This document shows, in pieces, positions 1 through 4,657 of a stretch of DNA of 11,138 nt. Positions within the stretch are counted from its first letter, which is position 1, and every line of letters starts with the position of its first letter. The position numbers and the translations under genes were made by a program. The notes under the pieces were generated by a model. It was not told the DNA's origin and did no database searches. It saw nothing but the letters and a program-made list of their open reading frames with translations. Source of the stretch: Saprospiraceae bacterium (GTDB lineage: Bacteria > Bacteroidota > Bacteroidia > Chitinophagales > Saprospiraceae); contig JALVEF010000252.1 in the NCBI GenBank assembly GCA_027031185.1, positions 1-11,138 on the forward strand, written 5' to 3'.

Positions 1-33
1 TATCCCTAAAAACAGGAGCACCCAAACAGTTAC
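1..33. mobile_element. Right end of a GTAA-ended foldback element, cut by the window edge
   Basis: These bases nearly match the right end of the complete element at 1796-1827, with one substitution and one extra A. They finish in ...CAAACAGTTAC, the reverse complement of the GTAACTGTTTG-type left terminus. The rest of the copy lies outside the window, so its length is unknown. If it follows the 8-bp duplication rule of the other two copies, the adjoining GGAGAGTT (34-41) should also flank its left end. Confidence 0.75.
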
Positions 34-42
34 GGAGAGTTT

Positions 43-60
43 TCGCATCTGGCGATGCGA
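43..60 (-). terminator. Hairpin after the lipoprotein gene, weak terminator candidate
   Basis: TCGCATC (43-49) and GATGCGA (54-60) form a perfect 7-bp stem with a four-base loop, six bases beyond the stop codon of the minus-strand lipoprotein gene. No U-run follows it in the minus-strand direction, so termination is uncertain. Only the stem itself is seen directly. Confidence 0.3.
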
Positions 61-66
61 TCGGTA

Positions 67-483
67 CTATTTTGGAGACTCCCGGCTGACGACATAGGAC
101 ACCGTCAGCGACGGGTTGGGCCCGATGGCCGTATCTCGCGCCACCAAGGTCATGCCGGTATCGGCGTTCATTCCGTGCATCAGAATGGAGATGATGATAT
201 AAGCACTGGAATCGGCGGCTTCATAACCCGTGGCAGACATAGAGGCCACAAAGCCGTCCGGCACCGCACCGATGTCATATTGCACGGCCTTCTCACTTGC
301 CTCGTTGACGGTATGGGCTTGCTTTCGTGCGTCCAGATAGACGGCATGAAACTTCTTGAAGACGGGTTTGGCGACCAGTTCATACGTTAGCTTCCCCGCC
401 GGCACGCTTTGTGCGGTCGGTTTGGACACACCACATGCCCCAAAGAGGCTGATTACCAATAGAAAAAGACAAGACCGGGCCAT
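67..483 (-). CDS. Small putative lipoprotein of unknown function
   Basis: Predicted 138-residue protein. The N-terminus is a lipoprotein signal peptide: a short basic start (MARS), a hydrophobic stretch, then a lipobox LFGAC with the acylated Cys at residue 17. The mature part is therefore probably a membrane-anchored periplasmic or surface protein. It is soluble-looking with no further membrane segment, and I do not recognise a family. The reading frame could also start at TTG 498, which overlaps the upstream stop by four bases, but ATG 483 gives a cleaner signal peptide and lies 11 bases after that stop. It is the last gene of a three-gene minus-strand cluster and may be translationally coupled to the Nudix-like gene. 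The lipobox is strong evidence for export; the function is unknown. Confidence 0.7.
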   Translation of the reverse strand: MARSCLFLLVISLFGACGVSKPTAQSVPAGKLTYELVAKPVFKKFHAVYLDARKQAHTVNEASEKAVQYDIGAVPDGFVASMSATGYEAADSSAYIIISILMHGMNADTGMTLVARDTAIGPNPSLTVSYVVSRESPK

Positions 484-494
484 AAAAGGACAGT

Positions 495-911
495 TCAAAG
501 GTATTTGGTGGAGTTGCGATCGGTAATGATATCCTTCAGCTCCCTGATCATTTCGTATTGTGCCTTGGGCATCACCTTTTTGAACACCTCGCGCACCGCC
601 ACATAGGCCGATTTTTCCATACGCGGCAAGACATCCCAGAAGGCGTTTTTCAGATTTTTCACATCCTCTTTGATCAAGTTGCGCAAGGACGGTATCTCAT
701 GCCAATCCGCCTCAATGGCCACGGCCTTGGTATAGGGCTCATCCTCTGCTTGCAAAGGGATCACTTCATGGGACACCTTTGACTTGTCCAGCTCATCGCC
801 CTTGGGCAATGCCCAGCGATCGCCGTCCTTAACAAGCAGGATTTCCAAACCCTTCTCCTTGACCCTGTAAATAACCAAAAAAACTCGCTCGCGAATACTC
901 ATATCAGTCAT
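495..911 (-). CDS. Nudix-like protein without a recognisable Nudix box
   Basis: Predicted 138-residue cytoplasmic protein. Residues 9-38 resemble the first strands of a Nudix hydrolase domain: RVFLVIYRV, then LEILLVKDGDRWALPKG, where WALPKG stands where Nudix proteins have W-x-x-P-G-G. The metal-binding Nudix signature that should follow (G-x5-E-x7-R-E-U-x-E-E-x-G-U) is not visible; the segment after it is DELDKSKVSHEV. The C-terminal half (about residues 73-130) is charged and probably helical. It is therefore probably a non-catalytic or divergent member of the fold, or a look-alike. Start choice: ATG 911 (MTDMSIRERV); ATG 902 is equally possible, and GTG 932 would leave nine bases after the upstream stop. 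It is the middle gene of the three-gene cluster. Confidence 0.65.
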   Translation of the reverse strand: MTDMSIRERVFLVIYRVKEKGLEILLVKDGDRWALPKGDELDKSKVSHEVIPLQAEDEPYTKAVAIEADWHEIPSLRNLIKEDVKNLKNAFWDVLPRMEKSAYVAVREVFKKVMPKAQYEMIRELKDIITDRNSTKYL

Positions 912-941
912 TTGAAGCGCGCAATATAGCACAAAAGCCGA

Positions 942-1415
942 TTATAGGCTATATGTTTTGCGCTTTTTCCCCTTGACGGCTCCGGTATCCGGCCACTCAA
1001 AGCGAAATTGCCGAAGCCAATCGCCATCCGGAAAGGAAAATGTACGATCCGGCGTACTAAAATAAAAGAACTGATGCCACGTGCTGTCCGGCATCATTTG
1101 GGGCCAATGGTCCCATAGTTTTTGTATCTCCTCAAAGCCTTCCGGCGGCAGACCAAATGACGGCAAAGTATCCGGCAGCGTCCACGCATCCCGATCTCGC
1201 CACAAGTCTCCAAACGCATCGAATGTGCGGGACAGCCACCCGAGTGAATCCGCCGGCCAAGCCCCGGGCCCCGCAAATGCAGACTGCATCAAACTGTCCA
1301 TCTGCTGCATATAGCGCTCCATCAGGCGCAGCACATCACCTCGCGAGTCCGGCTGGGACCAGACCTGAACAGAAAGCAGTAAGAACGAAACCACAAAAAA
1401 CGTCTTCCGGATCAT
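942..1415 (-). CDS. Secreted tryptophan-rich hypothetical protein
   Basis: Predicted 157-residue protein starting at ATG 1415. Residues 1-20 are a typical Sec signal peptide (MIRKT, hydrophobic FFVVSFLLLSVQV, then WS-Q cleavage) with no lipobox Cys, so the mature protein is probably periplasmic or secreted. The mature part is short and unusually aromatic: ten Trp in the whole protein and many Phe, Pro and Asp, including motifs such as PDSTWHQFF and GDWLRQFRFEWP. The tail is basic (KGKKRK). I recognise no family. It is the first gene of a minus-strand cluster followed closely by the Nudix-like and lipoprotein genes. Upstream, only a weak -7-like CAATTTTG (1438-1445, minus strand) is visible, and the foldback element begins 90 bases away. 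Confidence 0.7.
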   Translation of the reverse strand: MIRKTFFVVSFLLLSVQVWSQPDSRGDVLRLMERYMQQMDSLMQSAFAGPGAWPADSLGWLSRTFDAFGDLWRDRDAWTLPDTLPSFGLPPEGFEEIQKLWDHWPQMMPDSTWHQFFYFSTPDRTFSFPDGDWLRQFRFEWPDTGAVKGKKRKTYSL

Positions 1416-1567
1416 GGCACAGACTTTTGTTGGATTTCAAAATTGCGCTTGCAGTACAGCACCACGGCGCTTTGATAGAATAACGGCCACAACAGTCCAT
1501 CTGTTGTAACTGTTTAGGTACCCGCTGTTTTTGTGCTAAAATGCCCTTTTTGCGTCTGCCTTTGGTA

Positions 1568-1605
1568 AAATTTTCTCACGTAGCGCTGCTACGCATCGAA
1601 AATTT
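1568..1605. repeat. Side hairpin in the left arm of the foldback element
   Basis: AAATTTTC (1568-1575) pairs with GAAAATTT (1598-1605). Between them CGTAGC (1579-1584) pairs with GCTACG (1588-1593) around a GCT loop. The right arm has no counterpart. The tip stem CGTAGC/GCTACG is the same six base pairs as the main tip at 1679-1693, so the tip motif is present twice. Confidence 0.8.
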
Positions 1606-1606
1606 G

Positions 1607-1764
1607 ATGTACAGAGCGAATCGGTTGCGAGAATTAGTTGTGAGCAAATTTGTTCAAGGTCGAAGTCAAAAGCGCAGCCGTAGCACCGCTACGGTGAGCA
1701 TTTTGACGAAGAGATTGGGCAAATTTGCCACAAATAAACTCGTAAACCGGTTTGATCTGTACAT
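1607..1764. repeat. Main inverted repeat of the foldback element
   Basis: ATGTACAG at 1607-1614 pairs with CTGTACAT at 1757-1764. Pairing continues inward through CGGTT/AACCG, GCAAATTTG/CAAATTTGC and GTCAAAA/TTTTGAC blocks to the tip CCGTAGC-ACC-GCTACGG at 1678-1694. The arms are about 78 bases each with scattered mismatches. As RNA it would be one long rod; as DNA it could extrude a cruciform. Confidence 0.8.
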
Positions 1765-1855
1765 ACACCTTCGGCATACACAAAAATGCCTATTTTATCC
1801 CTAAAAACAGGAGCACCTAACAGTTACCATCTGTTTTCACCAAGAAGCACAAAAG

Positions 1856-1888
1856 CAAAAAAGCCGGATGTCCCCATCCGGCTTTTTG
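1856..1888 (-). terminator. Rho-independent terminator of the sqr unit
   Basis: AAGCCGGATG (1861-1870), loop TCCC, and CATCCGGCTT (1875-1884) make a perfect GC-rich stem bordered by A-runs and T-runs on both sides. Read on the minus strand it lies about 30 bases after the sqr stop codon and is followed by TTTTTT. The symmetrical flanks would also let it act on plus-strand transcripts. Confidence 0.85.
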
Positions 1889-1916
1889 CTTTGATACACA
1901 GGCGACGCCGGGCGCA

Positions 1917-3113
1917 TCAGAATTTACGTCCCCGCAGCATGCCGTTCCAGTAGAGTTCCGGCAGTGCATAAGCCTTGAGCGCATACATGCTGTAACGCTC
2001 CTGGGCCTGATCAAACGGGAACGACTCCATGGGCTGCTTGTCATAGTCAAACTCGGCGAGAATCAGCTTGCCATAGCCGGTGACCAGCGGACAAGATGTG
2101 TATCCATTGTATGCGGCGGTCATCGGCTTGCCTTGCATCAAGGCAGTGAGATTGGCCACCAGGGTCGGAGCCTGCTTGCGGATAGCTGCGCCCGTCTTGG
2201 ATGTCGGCAGGTTGGAGCAATCTCCCAAAGCAAACACATTGGGATACTTGGTGTGCTGTGTGGTGTACTTGTCCACACTCACCCAGCCGGTATCCGCGGC
2301 CAACGGGCTGTTTTTGATGAAGTCGGGCGGGCCCATCGGAGGTGTCACGTGGATCATGTCGTACTCCATATCCACCTTGTCACCCGTAGCCAACACTTCA
2401 AAAGTGGCGATTTTCTTGTCCGGATCGAGCGCGATGAGATTGTGACCAAACTTGGTATCCACACCGTTGCGTTTGACGATCTTTTCCAGTGCGACGCGGT
2501 ACTTGGTCACGGCAAACATCGCCCCGCCGGCCGTGGCAAATGTCACGTGCACGCTGTTGAGCAAGCCGTGCTTGCGGAGATAGTCGCAGGTGATGTGCAT
2601 GATCTTTTGCGGAGCGCCCCCGCACTTGATAGGTGTGTTGGGCTGGGTAAAGATCGCCTTCGAACCGGCCTTGAGCTTTTGGATATTTTCCCAGGTGTAA
2701 GGAACGGTATCGTAGGAATAGTTGGAGCATACCCCGGTACCGGGCTTCATGACACTCTCCTTGAGACCCGGAATGGCATCCCAATTGATTTGGATACCGG
2801 CAGCAACCACGAGGTAGTCATACGAGTACGTGGTACCGTCGCGAGTTGTCAGAGAGTTGTTGTCCGGATCGAAAGTCTCGACATAGTCTTTGATCCAAAC
2901 AGCACCGTCGGGGATATAATCCGCCTCGTCGCGTTCCGAAATGCTGCGGTCAAAGACGCCGCCACCGACCAACGTCCAGATCGGTTGATAATAGTGTTTG
3001 TCGCTTGGCTCTATGATAGCCACTTCGGGCGGATTCTCTTGATTGCGCAATAAAGAGGCCACAGCAAGGCCTGCAGTACCTCCACCCACAATGATTACTT
3101 GATGATGTGCCAT
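1917..3113 (-). CDS. sqr: Sulfide:quinone oxidoreductase, type II (SQOR/HMT2-like)
   Basis: Predicted 398-residue FAD enzyme that oxidises sulfide to sulfane sulfur and reduces the membrane quinone pool. The N-terminal FAD-binding Rossmann motif is VIIVGGGTAG (residues 6-15), followed by HYYQPIWTLVGGG (40-52), characteristic of the type II group. The two catalytic cysteines of this group are present: Cys164 in TPIKCGGAPQK and Cys341 in YTSCPLVTGYGKLILAEFDY. The second flavin motif, NVFALGDCSNLPTSKTGAA, is at 292-310. The C-terminus (YALPELYWNGMLRG) resembles the membrane-contact helix of the family. Length is normal and no key residue is missing. It starts at ATG 3113. I see no promoter in the 165 bases upstream, so it is probably transcribed with the DUF1641 gene, although a 58-bp mobile element and a GC-rich hairpin lie between them. 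Type assignment rests on motif memory; Fcc-type or NADH dehydrogenase alternatives fit less well. Confidence 0.94.
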   Translation of the reverse strand: MAHHQVIIVGGGTAGLAVASLLRNQENPPEVAIIEPSDKHYYQPIWTLVGGGVFDRSISERDEADYIPDGAVWIKDYVETFDPDNNSLTTRDGTTYSYDYLVVAAGIQINWDAIPGLKESVMKPGTGVCSNYSYDTVPYTWENIQKLKAGSKAIFTQPNTPIKCGGAPQKIMHITCDYLRKHGLLNSVHVTFATAGGAMFAVTKYRVALEKIVKRNGVDTKFGHNLIALDPDKKIATFEVLATGDKVDMEYDMIHVTPPMGPPDFIKNSPLAADTGWVSVDKYTTQHTKYPNVFALGDCSNLPTSKTGAAIRKQAPTLVANLTALMQGKPMTAAYNGYTSCPLVTGYGKLILAEFDYDKQPMESFPFDQAQERYSMYALKAYALPELYWNGMLRGRKF

Positions 3114-3146
3114 AATCCAGTATTTTGTTTTTTGTTGTGACTATTC

Positions 3147-3183
3147 AGGCGCGCCGTTTCTCGGGCCGGACCCGCGGACGCCT
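3147..3183. repeat. GC-rich hairpin upstream of sqr
   Basis: AGGCG (3147-3151) pairs with CGCCT (3179-3183), and inside it CGGG (3162-3165) pairs with CCCG (3171-3174). The stretch is far richer in GC than its AT-rich surroundings. It lies in the intergenic leader between the mobile element and the sqr start. The structure is seen; any regulatory role is speculation. Confidence 0.35.
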
Positions 3184-3200
3184 AAATGGCTACTTTTTGT

Positions 3201-3258
3201 GTAACTGTTTAGGTACCCGCTGTTTTTGCGCGAAAAACAGGAGCACCTAAACAGTTAC
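3201..3258. mobile_element. 58-bp minimal copy of the GTAA-ended element (two terminal repeats only)
   Basis: The copy consists of the left terminus directly joined to the right terminus. GTAACTGTTTAGGT (3201-3214) pairs perfectly with ACCTAAACAGTTAC (3245-3258). CTGTTTTT (3220-3227) pairs with AAAAACAG (3233-3240) around a GCGCG loop, and a small internal loop (ACCCG/GAGC) separates the stems. It is flanked by a perfect 8-bp direct repeat, CTTTTTGT (3193-3200 and 3259-3266), so it was inserted as a unit. It lies between the DUF1641 gene and sqr, 20 bases past the DUF1641 stop. In the mRNA it would form a 22-bp hairpin that could stabilise, cut or attenuate the transcript. Confidence 0.92.
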
Positions 3259-3278
3259 CTTTTTGTTTTCGAAAGAGA

Positions 3279-4274
3279 TTAGAGTCGTGAGCCAAACTTT
3301 TTGGCGAAAGTCGTCAAAAAGCCCATGGCTTTTTGCATGCTGCTATCCTTCATCACACGCATCAACCCGAACAGCCCCACTTTCTTGGGCGGCTCGGCAT
3401 TGGCTTCCGTCAAGGCATTGGCTGCTGCACTCATAACCTTGAGTGTGCTGACATCAAAGACGCCACTATCGAGTAGTTCTTTGGTTTCCGGACGGCTTAG
3501 CAGTTGGGCCATCTTGGACGTGACGGCCATCGCCTGCTGGAAAAACTCCTGCGGGTCAATACCCTTCTCATTGGCAATGCGCATCACATCGTCAAAGCTG
3601 TCCACAGCCATGGCCACCAAGCCATCGCCCTGCTCCAGCATCCCGAGCAAGTGATCCAGTTTTTCGACCATTTTGGGTTGAGTCAGCCGCTCCAAAATGG
3701 AGAGTCCAAGACGCAAGCGCTCATCCAGATTGACGCCATGCTCTGAAGCCTGCCGGGCTGTATCATCCACAATGTCTGTCATCATAGCCACCATGCCCGG
3801 CCCTTCTTTGGCCATCTCCAACAGGCCGTCCAGGCGCTCCACCATCTTCGGCTCGGTCAGCTTCTCAGCTATCTCTAAGGCGGCACGCAAGCGCTCGTCC
3901 AAATTGACGCCACGCTCAGCGGCTTGCCGGGCCGTGTCATCCACGATGTCCGTCACCATGGCCACCATACCCGGCCCTTCTTTGGCCATCTCCAACAAGC
4001 CCTCCAGGCGCTCCACCATCTTCGGCTCGGTCAGCTTCTCGGCGATCTCCAGCGCAGCGCGCAGGCGCTCGTCCAGATTGACGCCGCGATCGGATGCTTG
4101 CCGGACCGTATCGTCCACAATATCCGTCACCATGGCCACCATACCCGGTGCCTCATGGAGCTTTTCCAACGTGGATTCGATGACGTCCAGCCTGTCCAAA
4201 ATCCGGTTCATCGTTTGCACGAAACGCTCATCATTGAGCCGTGCTTCGAATTCTTTCCTGGCTAATGTCTCCAT
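3279..4274 (-). CDS. DUF1641-type protein with tandem 58-residue repeats, SQR-linked
   Basis: Predicted 331-residue helical, soluble protein with no signal peptide. The C-terminal part (about residues 255-331, RPETKELLDSGVFD... and VGLFGLMRVMKDSSMQKAMGFL) resembles DUF1641 (YjgD/COG2427) proteins, which from memory often neighbour sulfide:quinone oxidoreductase or formate dehydrogenase-like genes. Residues 43-216 are three nearly identical 58-residue repeats beginning PGMVAMVTDIVDD and containing RGVNLDERLRAALEIAEKLT and EPKMVERL; a fourth degenerate unit (DGLVAMAVDSFDD) starts at 217. Family members usually have one such region, so this one is expanded. Start ATG 4274 (METLARKEF) is preferred. 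An in-frame ATG at 4409 would add residues encoded by a decayed mobile-element relic and looks non-coding. The sqr gene follows downstream, so a role as SQR partner is inferred; the biochemical function is unknown. Confidence 0.82.
   Translation of the reverse strand: METLARKEFEARLNDERFVQTMNRILDRLDVIESTLEKLHEAPGMVAMVTDIVDDTVRQASDRGVNLDERLRAALEIAEKLTEPKMVERLEGLLEMAKEGPGMVAMVTDIVDDTARQAAERGVNLDERLRAALEIAEKLTEPKMVERLDGLLEMAKEGPGMVAMMTDIVDDTARQASEHGVNLDERLRLGLSILERLTQPKMVEKLDHLLGMLEQGDGLVAMAVDSFDDVMRIANEKGIDPQEFFQQAMAVTSKMAQLLSRPETKELLDSGVFDVSTLKVMSAAANALTEANAEPPKKVGLFGLMRVMKDSSMQKAMGFLTTFAKKFGSRL
3627..4148 (-). repeat. Three tandem 174-bp coding repeats in the DUF1641 gene
   Basis: Units run 4148-3975, 3974-3801 and 3800-3627 on the minus strand, each encoding one 58-residue repeat. 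They are highly similar in DNA as well as in protein, which points to recent duplication or ongoing gene conversion. The degenerate fourth unit begins at 3626. An array this similar is open to copy-number change by recombination and to collapse in assembly. Confidence 0.9.
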
Positions 4275-4333
4275 AATTTTATTAGTGTTGTGAAAAAGGG
4301 GAGGCAAAATAAATGACCTGAAATACACAATTT

Positions 4334-4418
4334 GTAACTGTCCGGTACCCCTCTTTTTGGCAGAAAACAGACAATTTATGCCCACCAATAGCCCAAACGA
4401 AAGGGCCAAAACAGCTAC
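4334..4418. mobile_element. Probable decayed relic of the GTAA-ended element
   Basis: The left side begins GTAACTGTCCGGTACCCCTC followed by TTTTTGG, close to the left terminus of the intact copies. The right side ends AAAACAGCTAC, nine of ten bases like the intact AAACAGTTAC. The middle (about 4365-4405) is unlike the other copies. No 8-bp duplication is visible (CACAATTT left, CTATATGC right), so it is old, rearranged or coincidental. It lies in the leader between the minus-strand promoter and the DUF1641 start. Confidence 0.5.
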
Positions 4419-4441
4419 CTATATGCCTTCACCCTGCGCCG

Positions 4442-4472
4442 CAAATCTATTAAGAAGTTTTTAATTCACAAA
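4442..4472 (-). promoter_or_regulatory. Bacteroidota-type promoter for the DUF1641-sqr unit
   Basis: On the minus strand a -33 TTTG (4472-4469) is followed after 19 bases by a perfect -7 box TAGATTTG (4449-4442). This fits the TTG-N17-23-TAnnTTTG consensus of the phylum. Transcription would begin near 4435, giving a leader of about 160 bases that runs through the relic element to ATG 4274. It is the best promoter in this part of the window. Confidence 0.65.
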
Positions 4473-4614
4473 ATTTTTTGATTTTTTGTCATATCTTCTC
4501 GTCTCATTGTGAAGTGGTTAGGCACTTTTTCAGCTATTCATTTGCCCATTCGGCCCCCAACACATGTGTCCGGGACTTCAAATGGGTCATATCCACTGTG
4601 CCATTATTTTTTAG

Positions 4615-4622
4615 TAACTTTG
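4615..4622 (+). promoter_or_regulatory. -7 box upstream of the thioredoxin-fold lipoprotein gene
   Basis: TAACTTTG is a perfect TAnnTTTG box. It lies 35 bases before ATG 4658, which supports that start over the longer upstream frame. No convincing -33 TTG is seen at the expected distance, so the promoter may need an activator or be weak. Confidence 0.45.
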
Positions 4623-4657
4623 CTGCGCGCACCCCCAAACTATCTGCGCAACAGACT

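Larger units (their letters stand above)
1506..1827. mobile_element. 322-bp transposase-less foldback element (MITE-like, IS66-type termini)
   Basis: The element begins GTAACTGTTTAGGTACCCGC and ends in the reverse complement of a close variant (GTAACTGTTAGGTGCTCCTG). It is flanked by a perfect 8-bp direct repeat, CATCTGTT, at 1498-1505 and 1828-1835, so both ends are exact. IS66-family insertion sequences are known for 5'-GTAA termini and 8-bp target duplications, which makes an IS66-like transposase the likely mobiliser in trans; that is inference. No transposase is encoded. Nearly the whole element is an imperfect palindrome: arms 1506-1684 and 1688-1827 pair around a CCGTAGC-ACC-GCTACGG tip. 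The left arm has about 38 extra bases that form their own hairpin. The element sits between the terminator of the sqr unit and the upstream end of the three-gene cluster. Confidence 0.9.

Noticed and set aside
1541..1804. 87-codon plus-strand frame inside the foldback element
   Set aside because: It is translated from the two arms of a palindrome. It has no start signal and no domain, and the structure explains the sequence better than coding does.
2133..3053. 306-codon plus-strand frame opposite sqr
   Set aside because: It is antisense to a gene with clear motifs, has a His/Val/Arg-rich composition typical of shadow frames, and resembles no family.
3697..4293. 198-codon Ser/Arg-rich plus-strand frame opposite the DUF1641 repeats
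   Set aside because: Its repeats mirror those of the real gene on the other strand; it is a shadow frame.
4275..4409. Upstream extension of the DUF1641 gene to ATG 4409 (MALSFGLLVGIN...)
   Set aside because: The extension is read from the relic mobile element and does not resemble the N-terminus of the family. METLARKEF at 4274 is a better start, although the promoter position would allow the longer form.
4478..4657. Upstream extension of the thioredoxin-fold gene
   Set aside because: It would bury the signal peptide 60 residues inside and include the -7 box TAACTTTG. ATG 4658 begins a standard lipoprotein signal.
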